Below the pieces are notes generated by a model that saw only the letters and a list, made by a program, of their open reading frames with translations, searched no databases and had not been told where the DNA came from. A program made the translations under genes and the position numbers. Of a stretch of DNA of 64,000 bases, positions 51,035 to 59,942 are shown in pieces. The DNA comes from Pampinifervens sp037481935 (GTDB lineage: Bacteria > Aquificota > Aquificia > Aquificales > Aquificaceae). Every line of letters begins with the position of its first letter. Positions within the stretch are counted from its first letter, which is position 1. The stretch lies in the NCBI RefSeq assembly GCF_046159715.1, contig NZ_JBJXCT010000011.1:3512-67511 (forward strand), given 5' to 3'.

Positions 51035-52486
51035 ATGGAGCAAATCATAAGGATAGAGTATCCGGACCTGTGGCTGATACTTCCAGAGCTGGTGGTTCTC
51101 TTTACGGGTTTTATCCTCTTTAGCCTTGACCTCCTCTACAGAAGGATAAACCATTTGCTTGCCATCAGCATCAGCCTTATTGGATACCTTCTGGCTCTGC
51201 TGCTTCTTCTCCTTAACTGGGGTATGGAGGGAGAAACCTTTTACGGCCTATATAAAAGGGACAGCTTTTCAAGCCTCATGCAGGCTTTCATGATACTGCT
51301 AACCATGGCTCTTCTGGGCTTTAACTACTTATACTACAGGCACAGAAGGTCCCTCTACGGCGAGTTCTACTACATACTCAGCTTTTCACTGATTGGGGGC
51401 ATGTTTCTTGTCTCCTCTTACAACCTCGTGGTTCTCTATGTTGCACTTGAGGGAGTTTCCATATCCTTCTACATTCTCACCTCTCTGCTCCGGTCTGATT
51501 TTAATGCCAAGGAGGGGGCATTCAAGTATCTGATGCTTGGGGGGCTTTCCATAGCCCTTGCTTCCTACGGGGCAGGTTTTATGTATCTCTACTCTGGTTC
51601 CCTTGACCTGCGATACATACTTACCCATGTGGGAGAAAACCATTACTTTCTGGTCCTTGGACTTGTGCTCTTTCTTATAGGCTTTGCCATAAAGATTGGT
51701 GCGGTGCCCTTTCACTTCTGGCTCCCCGACGCCTATCAGGGCGCACCCACTCCCATAACCGCCTACATGGCATCCGTTGGAAAGCTTGCCTTCTTTGCTC
51801 CAGTGGTCAGGCTCATGCCCCTTGTTCAGGAGCACTTTGCCTACGCCTGGATAACCACTGTGGGGATAATCTCGGCGCTTACCATGCTTTATGGAAACCT
51901 TACCGCCCTTGTGCAGAAGGATGTAAAAAGGCTTCTTGCCTACTCATCCATAGCCCACTCAGGATACATAATGGCTGGTATAGCGGTGGCGGAGGTAATA
52001 GGGCTCAAGGCCGTCATATACTTCCTCATAGCATACTCTCTCATGGGCTTTGGTAGCTTTATGGTTCTTGCCCTTTTGGAAAGGCTTCCTGGATGGGAGA
52101 ACAGGCTTGAACAGTTCTCTGGTATGAGGTCCTCCACGCCGTGGCTGGCCTTTTCCTTCATGGTGATGCTTCTGGCACTTCTTGGGGTTCCCCCAACCGT
52201 GGGCTTTGTAGGAAAGGCTCTTGTGTTTATGTCTCTTTCCTTTGAAAGGCTCTGGTGGCTCGCTCTTGTTATGATTGTGGCCACGGGTCTGTCAACTGGC
52301 TATTATCTGAGAATAACTGCCCTTATGTTCATGAAGGATTCAAGAATCTCATCTGGCATGTCTGTTTCACAGACAGAGAAATCTCTCATACTTCTCATAA
52401 CCATAAGCATTGTCTTGCTGGGTGCGGTGCCTATAATATTATGGAGCTTTGTTAGCAGTTCTGCAGAAAACCTTTTCATGAGGTGA
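51035..52486 (+). CDS. nuoN1: Complex I subunit N, first copy
   Basis: Antiporter-like subunit, 483 residues. Visible: LYVALEGVSISFYILTSL (Glu), KIGAVPFHFWLPDAYQGAPTPITAYMASV and LLAYSSIAHSGYIM. ATG lies one base after nuoM1. It ends 4 bases before nuoA. Confidence 0.95.
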   Translation: MEQIIRIEYPDLWLILPELVVLFTGFILFSLDLLYRRINHLLAISISLIGYLLALLLLLLNWGMEGETFYGLYKRDSFSSLMQAFMILLTMALLGFNYLYYRHRRSLYGEFYYILSFSLIGGMFLVSSYNLVVLYVALEGVSISFYILTSLLRSDFNAKEGAFKYLMLGGLSIALASYGAGFMYLYSGSLDLRYILTHVGENHYFLVLGLVLFLIGFAIKIGAVPFHFWLPDAYQGAPTPITAYMASVGKLAFFAPVVRLMPLVQEHFAYAWITTVGIISALTMLYGNLTALVQKDVKRLLAYSSIAHSGYIMAGIAVAEVIGLKAVIYFLIAYSLMGFGSFMVLALLERLPGWENRLEQFSGMRSSTPWLAFSFMVMLLALLGVPPTVGFVGKALVFMSLSFERLWWLALVMIVATGLSTGYYLRITALMFMKDSRISSGMSVSQTEKSLILLITISIVLLGAVPIILWSFVSSSAENLFMR

Positions 52487-52490
52487 AGCT

Positions 52491-52862
52491 ATGGAATACA
52501 TGGCGCTTCTCATATTCTTTGGAATAATGCTCAGCATAGCCCTTGTGTTTGTCTTTGTAAATTACATACTCGGTCCAAAAACCTCTGAAGCCATGCAGGA
52601 CTACCCCTACGAATGTGGAGTTCCACTCTACGACAAATCTGCTCAATCCACCTTCCATCAGGGTTACTATCTTCTTGGTCTTTTGCTCCTGCTCTTTGAC
52701 ATTGAGGCGGCCTTTCTTTTTCCCTGGACGGTAGTATACAGGTATCTGGGCGTCTTTGGCTTTGTAGAGATGTTCCTTTTTATACTTATCCTTACCTACG
52801 GGCTCCTTTATGCGTGGAGGAAGGATGCCCTTGACTGGCAGTTTGAAGAGGAAAGTCTCTAA
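52491..52862 (+). CDS. nuoA: Complex I subunit A
   Basis: Small membrane subunit (123 residues, three helices) with the conserved YECGVPLYDKSAQSTFHQGYY loop region and FDIEAAFLFPW helix containing the key acids. Only one copy in the window. The next gene is nuoCD only 11 bases on, so nuoB, which normally lies here, is missing. Confidence 0.93.
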   Translation: MEYMALLIFFGIMLSIALVFVFVNYILGPKTSEAMQDYPYECGVPLYDKSAQSTFHQGYYLLGLLLLLFDIEAAFLFPWTVVYRYLGVFGFVEMFLFILILTYGLLYAWRKDALDWQFEEESL

Positions 52863-52873
52863 AGGAGTGTGAA

Positions 52874-54589
52874 ATGCCCTGGGCAAAAGGAGAAGAATTT
52901 ATTCAGCTGAAAGAGAGGTTTGAAGGGCTCGAGATTGAGGAAAAGCCAACGCTGACCGCCCTTCATACTCCAAAGGCAAGGCTTATAGAACTTTTAAAGG
53001 TCCTCAAAGAAGAGAAGGGCTTTAAGCTATTTCTTGATCACTCCGTGGTGGACTTCCCCGACAAAAAGCCCCGCTTTCAGGCCTTCTACATCCTTTACAA
53101 CGTGGACGAGAGAAAGAGGGTGGTTGTAAAAACATGGACTGATGGAGAGCTCCCTACCATAGAAAAGCTCTGGTTCGCAGGTAAGTGGGCGGAGAGAGAA
53201 TGCTACGATATGTTCGGAATTCGGTATGAGGGGCACGAAAATCTGGTGCGAGCTTTTATGTGGGAAACTTACCAGCACTTTCCTCTCAGAAAAGACTTTC
53301 CCCTTGAGGGTTACGCCACCGAATACCTGCCATCTCTTAACGAAGTGCTCTGGGGCGACAACCTTCAGGGGCTCATGAACTATGACAAAATGCACACGCC
53401 GGTGCCAACCCTTGAGGACCTGGAAATAACGGAAAAAAGGAAGCTTCAGAAGAAGGCTCAGATAGTGCTTAACTGGGGACCACTGCACCCCGGCACTCAC
53501 GGCACCATGTGGTTTCTCTTTGACCTTGAGGGAGAAAGGGTCTACCAGTGTGATGTGATACTGGGTCAGCTCCACAGGGGGGTGGAAAAGCTGGCGGAGA
53601 ACGAGATGTATAACCAGTTTCTGGTATACACGGACAGGATGGACTACTTGTCAGCCCTCTGCAGTAATCAGGCATGGGTAGTGGCGGTGGAGAGGCTTCT
53701 TGGAATAGAAGACTTGGTGCCAGAAAAGGCAAAGTATATAAGGACTATGATGTCAGAGCTGCAGAGGATAAACTCCCATCTTCTCTGGCTTGGCACCTAC
53801 GCCCTTGACCTGGGAGCCCTAACCATCTTTCTATATGCCTTCAAGGAAAGAGAAAAACTCATGGACATTATAGAGGGCATAACGGGTGCAAGGCTCACCA
53901 TATCCTACACAAGGGTTGGGGGTGTCCGGATGGACCTTCCAGAGGGTGCTCTTGAGGTTATAAGGGCCTTTGTAAAGAGGTTTCCAAAAGAGTTAAAAGA
54001 GTGGGAAACCATCCTGAGCAGAAACAGGATATGGCTGAGGAGAAATGTGGGTGTTGGTGTAATAAGCAGGGAGGATGTTTACTTTTACGGACTGACGGGC
54101 CCAGTTGCCAGAGGTTCTGGAGTGCCCTACGACCTGAGAAAGTTTGAGCCCTACGACGCCTACCCATGGGTGGAGTTTGATGTACCTGTGGGAGATAGCG
54201 GCGATGTATATGACAGGTATCTTGTCAGGCTTGAGGAGATGAGACAGAGCCTTAGAATCATAGAGCAGTGCCTTGACTATCTTGAAAAGAACAGAAGCGC
54301 CCCCTTCTTTGCTGAATCCCCAGACCCCAAAAAGCTCAAACTACCCCTTGACGGCATAGGGCTAAAGGTGCCAGAGGGCGAGATATACTCTTCTGGAGAG
54401 AACCCCAGGGGTGAGCTGGGCTTTTACATCTACTCCACAGGGGGCGTAAAGCCCTACAGGGTAAAGATAAGACCGGGCTCCATGTATAACCTCTGCGTAT
54501 ATCCAAAGCTCATGAAGGACAGAGTTATAGCGGACGCGGTTACCATTCTGGCAAGCATAGACCCAGTTGTAGGAGAGATAGACAGATGA
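52874..54589 (+). CDS. nuoCD: Complex I fused subunit C-D
   Basis: Peripheral-arm 30-kDa and 49-kDa subunits in one 571-residue chain. Residues about 1-170 are NuoC-like (ERECYDMFGIRYEGHENLVRAF); a linker of about 25 residues follows; NuoD starts near 200 with LNWGPLHPGTHGTMWFL and holds QLHRGVEKLAE and FYIYSTGG regions that line the quinone tunnel. Such fusions are common in some bacteria. It overlaps the Uma2 gene (ATGA) where nuoH would be expected. Confidence 0.94.
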   Translation: MPWAKGEEFIQLKERFEGLEIEEKPTLTALHTPKARLIELLKVLKEEKGFKLFLDHSVVDFPDKKPRFQAFYILYNVDERKRVVVKTWTDGELPTIEKLWFAGKWAERECYDMFGIRYEGHENLVRAFMWETYQHFPLRKDFPLEGYATEYLPSLNEVLWGDNLQGLMNYDKMHTPVPTLEDLEITEKRKLQKKAQIVLNWGPLHPGTHGTMWFLFDLEGERVYQCDVILGQLHRGVEKLAENEMYNQFLVYTDRMDYLSALCSNQAWVVAVERLLGIEDLVPEKAKYIRTMMSELQRINSHLLWLGTYALDLGALTIFLYAFKEREKLMDIIEGITGARLTISYTRVGGVRMDLPEGALEVIRAFVKRFPKELKEWETILSRNRIWLRRNVGVGVISREDVYFYGLTGPVARGSGVPYDLRKFEPYDAYPWVEFDVPVGDSGDVYDRYLVRLEEMRQSLRIIEQCLDYLEKNRSAPFFAESPDPKKLKLPLDGIGLKVPEGEIYSSGENPRGELGFYIYSTGGVKPYRVKIRPGSMYNLCVYPKLMKDRVIADAVTILASIDPVVGEIDR

Positions 54590-55098
54590 GGCTCAAACAT
54601 ATTCCTCACTACACCTATGAGGACTACGCAAAGTGGCAGGGAGACTGGGAGCTCGTTGAGGGCATCCCTTATGCCATGGCTTCACCCTCAAGGCTTCACC
54701 AGAGGGTGGTCTTTCGCCTTCAGAGGCTTCTTGCTGAAGAGCTTGAGAAAAATTCCTGTGGCTGTGAGGTGGTTTCAGACGTGGACTGGATAGTTTCAGA
54801 GGATACGGTCATAAGGCCCGACATAGCAGTCCTTTGCGAAGAGGGGGATGAATACATCACAGAGATACCGCTTCTTATCGTAGAAGTGGTATCAAAGACC
54901 TCAAGAATACATGACGAAAAGGTGAAGTTTAACCTTTACGAGGAGCTCGGCGTGCCTTACTATCTTCTTGTCTATCCCGAACAAAAAAACTGGAAAGCCT
55001 ACAGAAACACAGGCGAAGGCTTCGTCTTGGTGGAAAGTCCGCTTTTTGTTATAGGAAACTGCGAGCTTGAGCTGGACTTTAATACAGTATGGAGGTGA
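54586..55098 (+). CDS. Uma2-family PD-(D/E)XK nuclease-like protein, copy 1 of nuo operon
   Basis: A 170-residue Uma2/DUF820 protein. It starts MRLKHIPHYTYEDYAKWQGD and has IRPDIAVLC, VEVVSKTSRIHDEKVKF and VPYYLLVYPE, which carry the PD, E and K of the nuclease motif. ATG overlaps the nuoCD stop. A 68-base stretch (54616-54683) is identical to 55131-55198 in the next gene. This is a different subfamily from the pair in the soe operon. Confidence 0.85.
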   Translation: MRLKHIPHYTYEDYAKWQGDWELVEGIPYAMASPSRLHQRVVFRLQRLLAEELEKNSCGCEVVSDVDWIVSEDTVIRPDIAVLCEEGDEYITEIPLLIVEVVSKTSRIHDEKVKFNLYEELGVPYYLLVYPEQKNWKAYRNTGEGFVLVESPLFVIGNCELELDFNTVWR

Positions 55099-55100
55099 GA

Positions 55101-55613
55101 ATGAGGCTCAGGCATCTGCCCCACTACACTTATGAGGACTACGCAAAGTGGCAGGGAGACTGGGAGCTCGTTGAGGGCATCCCTTATGCCATGGCTTCGC
55201 CCAAGTTTCCACATCAGAAGGTTTTTGTAAACCTTTTGAGGTATATTGCCGACCTTCTTGAGGAAAATAGCTGTGACTGTTTTGTAGTTGGAGAGCTCGA
55301 CTGGGTTGTGTCTGAGGATACTGTTTTCAGACCTGACCTTGTGGTGTTGTGCGAAGAGCCCCAGGATTACATAAGAAGGACACCAGAGGTGGTCATTGAA
55401 ATAGTGTCAGAAAACTCCAAGTTTATGGACGAGCTTGTAAAGTTTGAAAAGTATGAGGAGCTTGGCGTGCCCTACTACCTCATGGTTTATCCAGAAAGCA
55501 AAGAAGGGAAAGCTTACAGAAACACACCAGAGGGCTTCAAGCCCATGGAAAAACTGGAGTTTAAGCTAAAGGGCTGCACCATAGAGCTTGATTTAAACAG
55601 AATCTGGAGGTAG
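55101..55613 (+). CDS. Uma2-family PD-(D/E)XK nuclease-like protein, copy 2 of nuo operon
   Basis: A 170-residue sister of the preceding gene: MRLRHLPHYTYEDYAKW start, FRPDLVVLC, VEIVSENSKFMDELVKF and VPYYLMVYPE. ATG 55101 is chosen since GGAGGTGAGA precedes it; an upstream in-frame ATG at 55089 lies inside that site. It ends 2 bases before the nuoH ATG. Motif residues appear intact; function unknown. Confidence 0.85.
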   Translation: MRLRHLPHYTYEDYAKWQGDWELVEGIPYAMASPKFPHQKVFVNLLRYIADLLEENSCDCFVVGELDWVVSEDTVFRPDLVVLCEEPQDYIRRTPEVVIEIVSENSKFMDELVKFEKYEELGVPYYLMVYPESKEGKAYRNTPEGFKPMEKLEFKLKGCTIELDLNRIWR

Positions 55614-55615
55614 AC

Positions 55616-56665
55616 ATGGAAGGCGTGCTGGCATGGCTCATCATAACTCTCATAAAGATACTGGTCATACTGGGCATAGTTCTTGGCGTTGGTGCTTATC
55701 TGACGCTGGTGGAAAGGAAGGTGGCTGCTCACATACAGAGAAGACCTGGACCCATGGTGGTGGGCTGGCATGGGCTTTTGCAGCCTCTGGCGGACGGGCT
55801 CAAACTACTCACAAAGGAAGACCTCTTTCCCAGATACGGAAACCGCTTTTTATACAACCTTGCCCTTGTGATGGCCCTTGTGCCTGCTACCCTCGTCTTT
55901 GCTGTGGTGCCCTTCGGTCCTGAGTTTGAGGTATTTGGAGTAAAGGTGAAGCCCATTCTGACGGATGTGAACATAGGGCTTCTTCTGGTCTTTGCCCTTG
56001 GCTCCATGGCAGTTTTTGCCATAGCCCTTGCGGGATGGGCTTCCAACTCCAAGTATGCCCTCATAGGCTCCATGAGAAAGGCGGGTATTGTGGTATCCTA
56101 CGAGGTGGTCATAACCTTTGCGGTGATGGGTCCCATAATCCTTGCAGGCACTCTCTCCACCTACGACATAGTGCAGAAGCAGATTGAGCAGAAGCTCTGG
56201 TATATGTGGCTTCAGCCCCTTGCCTTTGTGGTTTACATGTTTGCTATGCTGGCAGAGACTGGTAGGGTTCCCTTTGACATTCAGGAGGCGGAGGCAGAGC
56301 TGGTGACGGGCTTTACGGTGGAATACGGGGGGATGAAGTTTGGTCTTTTTCCACTGGTGGAATGGTATATTGAGGTGCTCTCCCTTTCTGCCATTGCGGT
56401 GGTGCTCTTCATGGGTGGCTGGTCTCCCATAAACATACCCTTCCTGGGCTTTGTTGACCCCCTTTTCTTCCTTGGGCCTCTATCTCCTTTCGTATGGTTC
56501 ATCCTCAAGGTGAGCCTTCTGTTTCTGTTCGTCCTCTGGCTTCATTGGACCCTACCCAGATACAGGATTGACCAGATAACCACCACCGCATGGAAGGTGA
56601 TGCTTCCCCTTACCTTTGTTAACCTTGTGCTGACAGCGGTGATAGCACCACTTATATGGAGGTAA
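55616..56665 (+). CDS. nuoH: Complex I subunit H
   Basis: Membrane subunit forming the quinone entry chamber, 349 residues, about eight to nine helices. YLTLVERKVAAHIQRRPGPMVVG (first loop), LLQPLADGLKLLTKED, ETGRVPFDIQEAEAELVTGF and SGMK-like GGMKFGLF segments are present. Only one copy exists here. GGAGG precedes the ATG. Confidence 0.95.
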   Translation: MEGVLAWLIITLIKILVILGIVLGVGAYLTLVERKVAAHIQRRPGPMVVGWHGLLQPLADGLKLLTKEDLFPRYGNRFLYNLALVMALVPATLVFAVVPFGPEFEVFGVKVKPILTDVNIGLLLVFALGSMAVFAIALAGWASNSKYALIGSMRKAGIVVSYEVVITFAVMGPIILAGTLSTYDIVQKQIEQKLWYMWLQPLAFVVYMFAMLAETGRVPFDIQEAEAELVTGFTVEYGGMKFGLFPLVEWYIEVLSLSAIAVVLFMGGWSPINIPFLGFVDPLFFLGPLSPFVWFILKVSLLFLFVLWLHWTLPRYRIDQITTTAWKVMLPLTFVNLVLTAVIAPLIWR

Positions 56666-56668
56666 ACC

Positions 56669-57292
56669 ATGGTTAAGAGAGTTTTTGAAAGACCACTTAG
56701 CTGGCTTGAGAGAATCCTCTTTCTGGACTTTATAAGAGGGCTTTCCATTACCATAAGGCAAGCCTTTAGAAGGACTATCACCACCCACTACCCCTACGAA
56801 AAGCTCACACCTCCGAAACGATTCAGAGGTTTTTTTGGACACAAGGTGGTGGATGGAAAGGAGCCTCAGCCTGCCTTTGATGAGTGGGTAGAAAGGTTTA
56901 AGATAAAGGTGGAGCCTGGAAGGAGCAGGTGCGTTGTCTGTATGCTCTGCAAAAGAGCCTGCCCCGTACCCCAGCTCTTCGAGATAGAGGGTGAAAAACT
57001 GCCTGACGGCAGAAGAAGGGTTGCTGTCTTTGATATGAACATGATGCTCTGCACCTTCTGTGGTTTCTGCGTGGATGCCTGCCCAGTGGACTGCCTCTTC
57101 CAGAGCGATATACACGAAACCGCCAGCTATACAAGGAAAGATTCCGTCCTTGACCTCCATGTGCTGGAAAGGATAGGCAGAGACTGGCAGAGGAGAAGAG
57201 AGGAGGAGCCTGACAGAATATGGATAGATGACCACCAGAGACAGAGGCTCTGGTATGAGAATGACCTTAAACTTCCGGAGGTGGAAGGGTGA
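56669..57292 (+). CDS. nuoI2: Complex I subunit I, second copy
   Basis: Ferredoxin-like subunit, 207 residues, with CVVCMLCKRACPVP and CTFCGFCVDACPVD. Similar to but clearly diverged from nuoI1 (for example RTITTHYPYEKLTPPKRF). GGAGG precedes the ATG. Overlaps nuoJ2 by 4 bases. Confidence 0.93.
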   Translation: MVKRVFERPLSWLERILFLDFIRGLSITIRQAFRRTITTHYPYEKLTPPKRFRGFFGHKVVDGKEPQPAFDEWVERFKIKVEPGRSRCVVCMLCKRACPVPQLFEIEGEKLPDGRRRVAVFDMNMMLCTFCGFCVDACPVDCLFQSDIHETASYTRKDSVLDLHVLERIGRDWQRRREEEPDRIWIDDHQRQRLWYENDLKLPEVEG

Positions 57293-57822
57293 TACAGTGG
57301 CTGGTTTTTCTCCTGTTTTCTGCGCTTGCGGTGGTTTCTGCACTGGGTGTGGTGCTTCTGCCCAACCCCATATATGTGATACTGTCCTTGCTTTCCGTCC
57401 TCGTGGCAGTGGCAGGCATATTCTTTGTGGCAGGCGCTGAGCTTGTGGGTGCCCTTCAGCTTCTCATATACGCCGTTGCGGTGACTGTATTCTATGTCTT
57501 TGTGCTTACCGCAGTTCCATGGGAGAAGGCTCTGAAAAAGGACTCCCATTACAGGGTTGAAGGCTTAATCTCCTTTCCTATAGTTCTTCTGCTCTATGCA
57601 GAGATGCTTCTGGTCTTTCTCGTAGGGGTGAGCGTTTCACCAAAGGGCCAGTTCAGAGAGTTTATAAAGCAGCTGGGTAATGTGGAAGTGATTGGCGGTA
57701 TACTATTCAGCAAATACTTTTTAGCCTTTGAGCTGGTTTCTCTGGTGCTTCTCATTGGTATGATAGGAGCGGTGATAATAGGAAGGAAGGAGGCGCAGAC
57801 CTATGAAGACCATACCCCTTGA
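57289..57822 (+). CDS. nuoJ2: Complex I subunit J, second copy
   Basis: Membrane subunit, 177 residues. GTG start overlapping the nuoI2 stop. LLIYAVAVTVFYVFV helix and the C-terminal GMIGAVIIGRKE are typical. It overlaps nuoK2 by 20 bases. Confidence 0.9.
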   Translation: MIQWLVFLLFSALAVVSALGVVLLPNPIYVILSLLSVLVAVAGIFFVAGAELVGALQLLIYAVAVTVFYVFVLTAVPWEKALKKDSHYRVEGLISFPIVLLLYAEMLLVFLVGVSVSPKGQFREFIKQLGNVEVIGGILFSKYFLAFELVSLVLLIGMIGAVIIGRKEAQTYEDHTP

Positions 57823-58111
57823 GGCATACCTTACCCTGAGTATAATCCTCTTCGGGCTGGGTGTTTTTGGCATGATAGTCAGGAGAAACATGGTGACGGT
57901 CCTGATGAGTATGGAGCTGGCACTGAATGCAGTGAATATTCTCTTTGTGGGTGCGGATGCGCATCTGAGCCTTGTGGATGGTCAGATCTTTGCCCTCTTT
58001 ATAGTTGCCCTTGCTGCCGCAGAGGCGGCGGTTGGTCTTGGTATAATAATAGCCATATTCAGGCTGAGGAAGGTGGATTCTACCGACGAAATAACGGACA
58101 TGAGAGGATAA
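57803..58111 (+). CDS. nuoK2: Complex I subunit K, second copy
   Basis: Membrane subunit of 102 residues, three helices, acids in MELALNAVNILFV and AAEAAVGLGIIIAIF. It ends one base before nuoL2. Its DNA differs from nuoK1, unlike nuoL. Confidence 0.92.
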   Translation: MKTIPLEAYLTLSIILFGLGVFGMIVRRNMVTVLMSMELALNAVNILFVGADAHLSLVDGQIFALFIVALAAAEAAVGLGIIIAIFRLRKVDSTDEITDMRG

Positions 58112-58112
58112 G

Positions 58113-59939
58113 ATGGAAATACTTATATTGCTTTCACCCCTGATAGCCTTTGTGGTCATTGCCCTCCTTGGCTCAAGAATGGGTGATATGGCTTCTGCTG
58201 TGCTCTGTATCCTGGGAGGTGCCTTCTCCTTTGTCTTCTCCCTCTGGGCTACTTTCAAAGCCCTAAATGAGCCCTTCTCTGTTAAGCTCTACAACTTTCT
58301 GCCTATGGGTGATTATACTCTCTCCTTTGGTCTTCTCTTTGACCCCCTTTCTTCTATTACCGCCTCTGTGGTCACCTTCGTGGCTACTCTTATCTTCATC
58401 TACTCCGTAGGCTATATGCACAACCTTTTTGGTCAGTGGACTTTTAAGTTCTACGCTTATCTGTCTATGTTTCTGTTTGCCATGCTCCTTATCGTGCTCT
58501 CTGATAATTTGCTGGGTATCTTCTTTGGCTGGGAGGGTGTGGGTCTTGCTTCTTATCTTCTTATTGGCTACTTCCATACTCAGAAAAAGGCTTCTAATGC
58601 CTCTTTTGAGGCTTTTACTCTAAACAGGATTGGTGACTGGCTCTTTCTCTTTGGTATTATCGCTTCTTTCTACCTTTTTGGTTCTCTTTCTCTTTCTGAT
58701 ATCTTCTCAAGGGTTTCTCAGGTGGATTCTGCTCTTCTGGGTCTTGCCTGTCTCCTGCTCTTTGGTGGTGCTGTGGGCAAATCTGGTCAGCTTCCTCTTC
58801 ATACTTGGCTTCCCAACGCTATGGCTGGTCCTACTCCTGTGTCTGCTCTTTTGCATGCTGCTACTATGGTGGCTGCTGGTGTTTATATGGTGGCAAGGCT
58901 CTTTCCTATGTTTGAGGCTGCTCCTGAGAGTCTGAAGGTGGTCGCTCTTGTGGGAGGTCTTACTGCTCTCTTTGCTGCTCTTGCTGCTACTTCTCACACA
59001 GACATAAAGAAGATTATTGCCTTCTCTACTATGAGCCAGCTTGGTCTTATGTTCCTTGCTCTTGGTCTTGGTGACAGAATGTCTGCTATGTTTCATCTGA
59101 CTACTCATGCCTTCTTTAAGGCTCTTCTTTTCCTTGCTGCTGGTTCTGTTATTCATGCTTTTCATCATCATGTGCATGATATTTATGAGACTGGTGGACT
59201 TAAAAAATACATGCCTGTTACTTATGCTTCTTTTCTTGTGGGTGCTCTTGCACTGGCTGGTATTTTTCCTCTTTCTGGTTTCTGGAGTAAAGACCTTATA
59301 GTGGCAACTGCCTACGAGGTGAGTTTTTTCTGGGGTGTTCTTGTTTCTGTGGTAAGTTTTCTGACGGCCTATTACATATTCAGGGAGGGGTTTGTGATGT
59401 TTCATGGCAGGGAGTATTTCAGGCATGAGCATGAGGGAGAGCCTCATGAGAGTCCCTCTGTGATGGTTGTTCCTATGCTTGTGCTTTCAGTTATGGCAGT
59501 TGTGGCTGGGTTTTTTGAGGGCTGGTATGGTGGTGTGCTTGGTGTGAAGAAGGAGCTTCATTTTGATATTGCTCTTTTGTCTGTGCTTGTGGGTGTGGCT
59601 GGTATACTTGTGGCTTATCTTGTCTACATTAGGGGTCTTGTTGACCCTCAGAGGGCTTATGAGGCCCTAAAACCTCTGCATACTGCCTTCAAAGAACAGT
59701 TCTTCACTGAAAGGCTTTACCACAGAGTGCTTGCTGGCGGCTATCTTTTCTACTCTAAAATTCTTTACATGACTGCAGAGAGACAGCTCATAGACGGTCT
59801 TGTAAATGCCACCTACCCAGCGGTAAGAAGTGCAGGCGGCTTCATGAAAGCCCTGCAGGCTGGCAAGCTGAACCTTTACACTCTCTTTATAGCCGCTGGT
59901 TTTCTCCTTCTTCTTTTCATAACAATTTTCTGGAGGTAA
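58113..59939 (+). CDS. nuoL2: Complex I subunit L, second copy
   Basis: Antiporter-like subunit, 608 residues. All of its core up to about residue 538 equals nuoL1; the last about 70 residues (from YHRVLAGGYLF) are different and shorter than in nuoL1. The N-terminal seven residues also differ. So the two genes have private ends and a shared core. Confidence 0.95.
   Translation: MEILILLSPLIAFVVIALLGSRMGDMASAVLCILGGAFSFVFSLWATFKALNEPFSVKLYNFLPMGDYTLSFGLLFDPLSSITASVVTFVATLIFIYSVGYMHNLFGQWTFKFYAYLSMFLFAMLLIVLSDNLLGIFFGWEGVGLASYLLIGYFHTQKKASNASFEAFTLNRIGDWLFLFGIIASFYLFGSLSLSDIFSRVSQVDSALLGLACLLLFGGAVGKSGQLPLHTWLPNAMAGPTPVSALLHAATMVAAGVYMVARLFPMFEAAPESLKVVALVGGLTALFAALAATSHTDIKKIIAFSTMSQLGLMFLALGLGDRMSAMFHLTTHAFFKALLFLAAGSVIHAFHHHVHDIYETGGLKKYMPVTYASFLVGALALAGIFPLSGFWSKDLIVATAYEVSFFWGVLVSVVSFLTAYYIFREGFVMFHGREYFRHEHEGEPHESPSVMVVPMLVLSVMAVVAGFFEGWYGGVLGVKKELHFDIALLSVLVGVAGILVAYLVYIRGLVDPQRAYEALKPLHTAFKEQFFTERLYHRVLAGGYLFYSKILYMTAERQLIDGLVNATYPAVRSAGGFMKALQAGKLNLYTLFIAAGFLLLLFITIFWR
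58132..59727 (+). repeat. 1,596-base block duplicated in nuoL1 (copy 2)
   Basis: Partner of 47638-49233. The boundaries are sharp: identity starts at the shared TTTCACCCCTG and ends after ACCACAGAG. See copy 1 for the two differences seen. Confidence 0.95.
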
Positions 59940-59942
59940 AAG

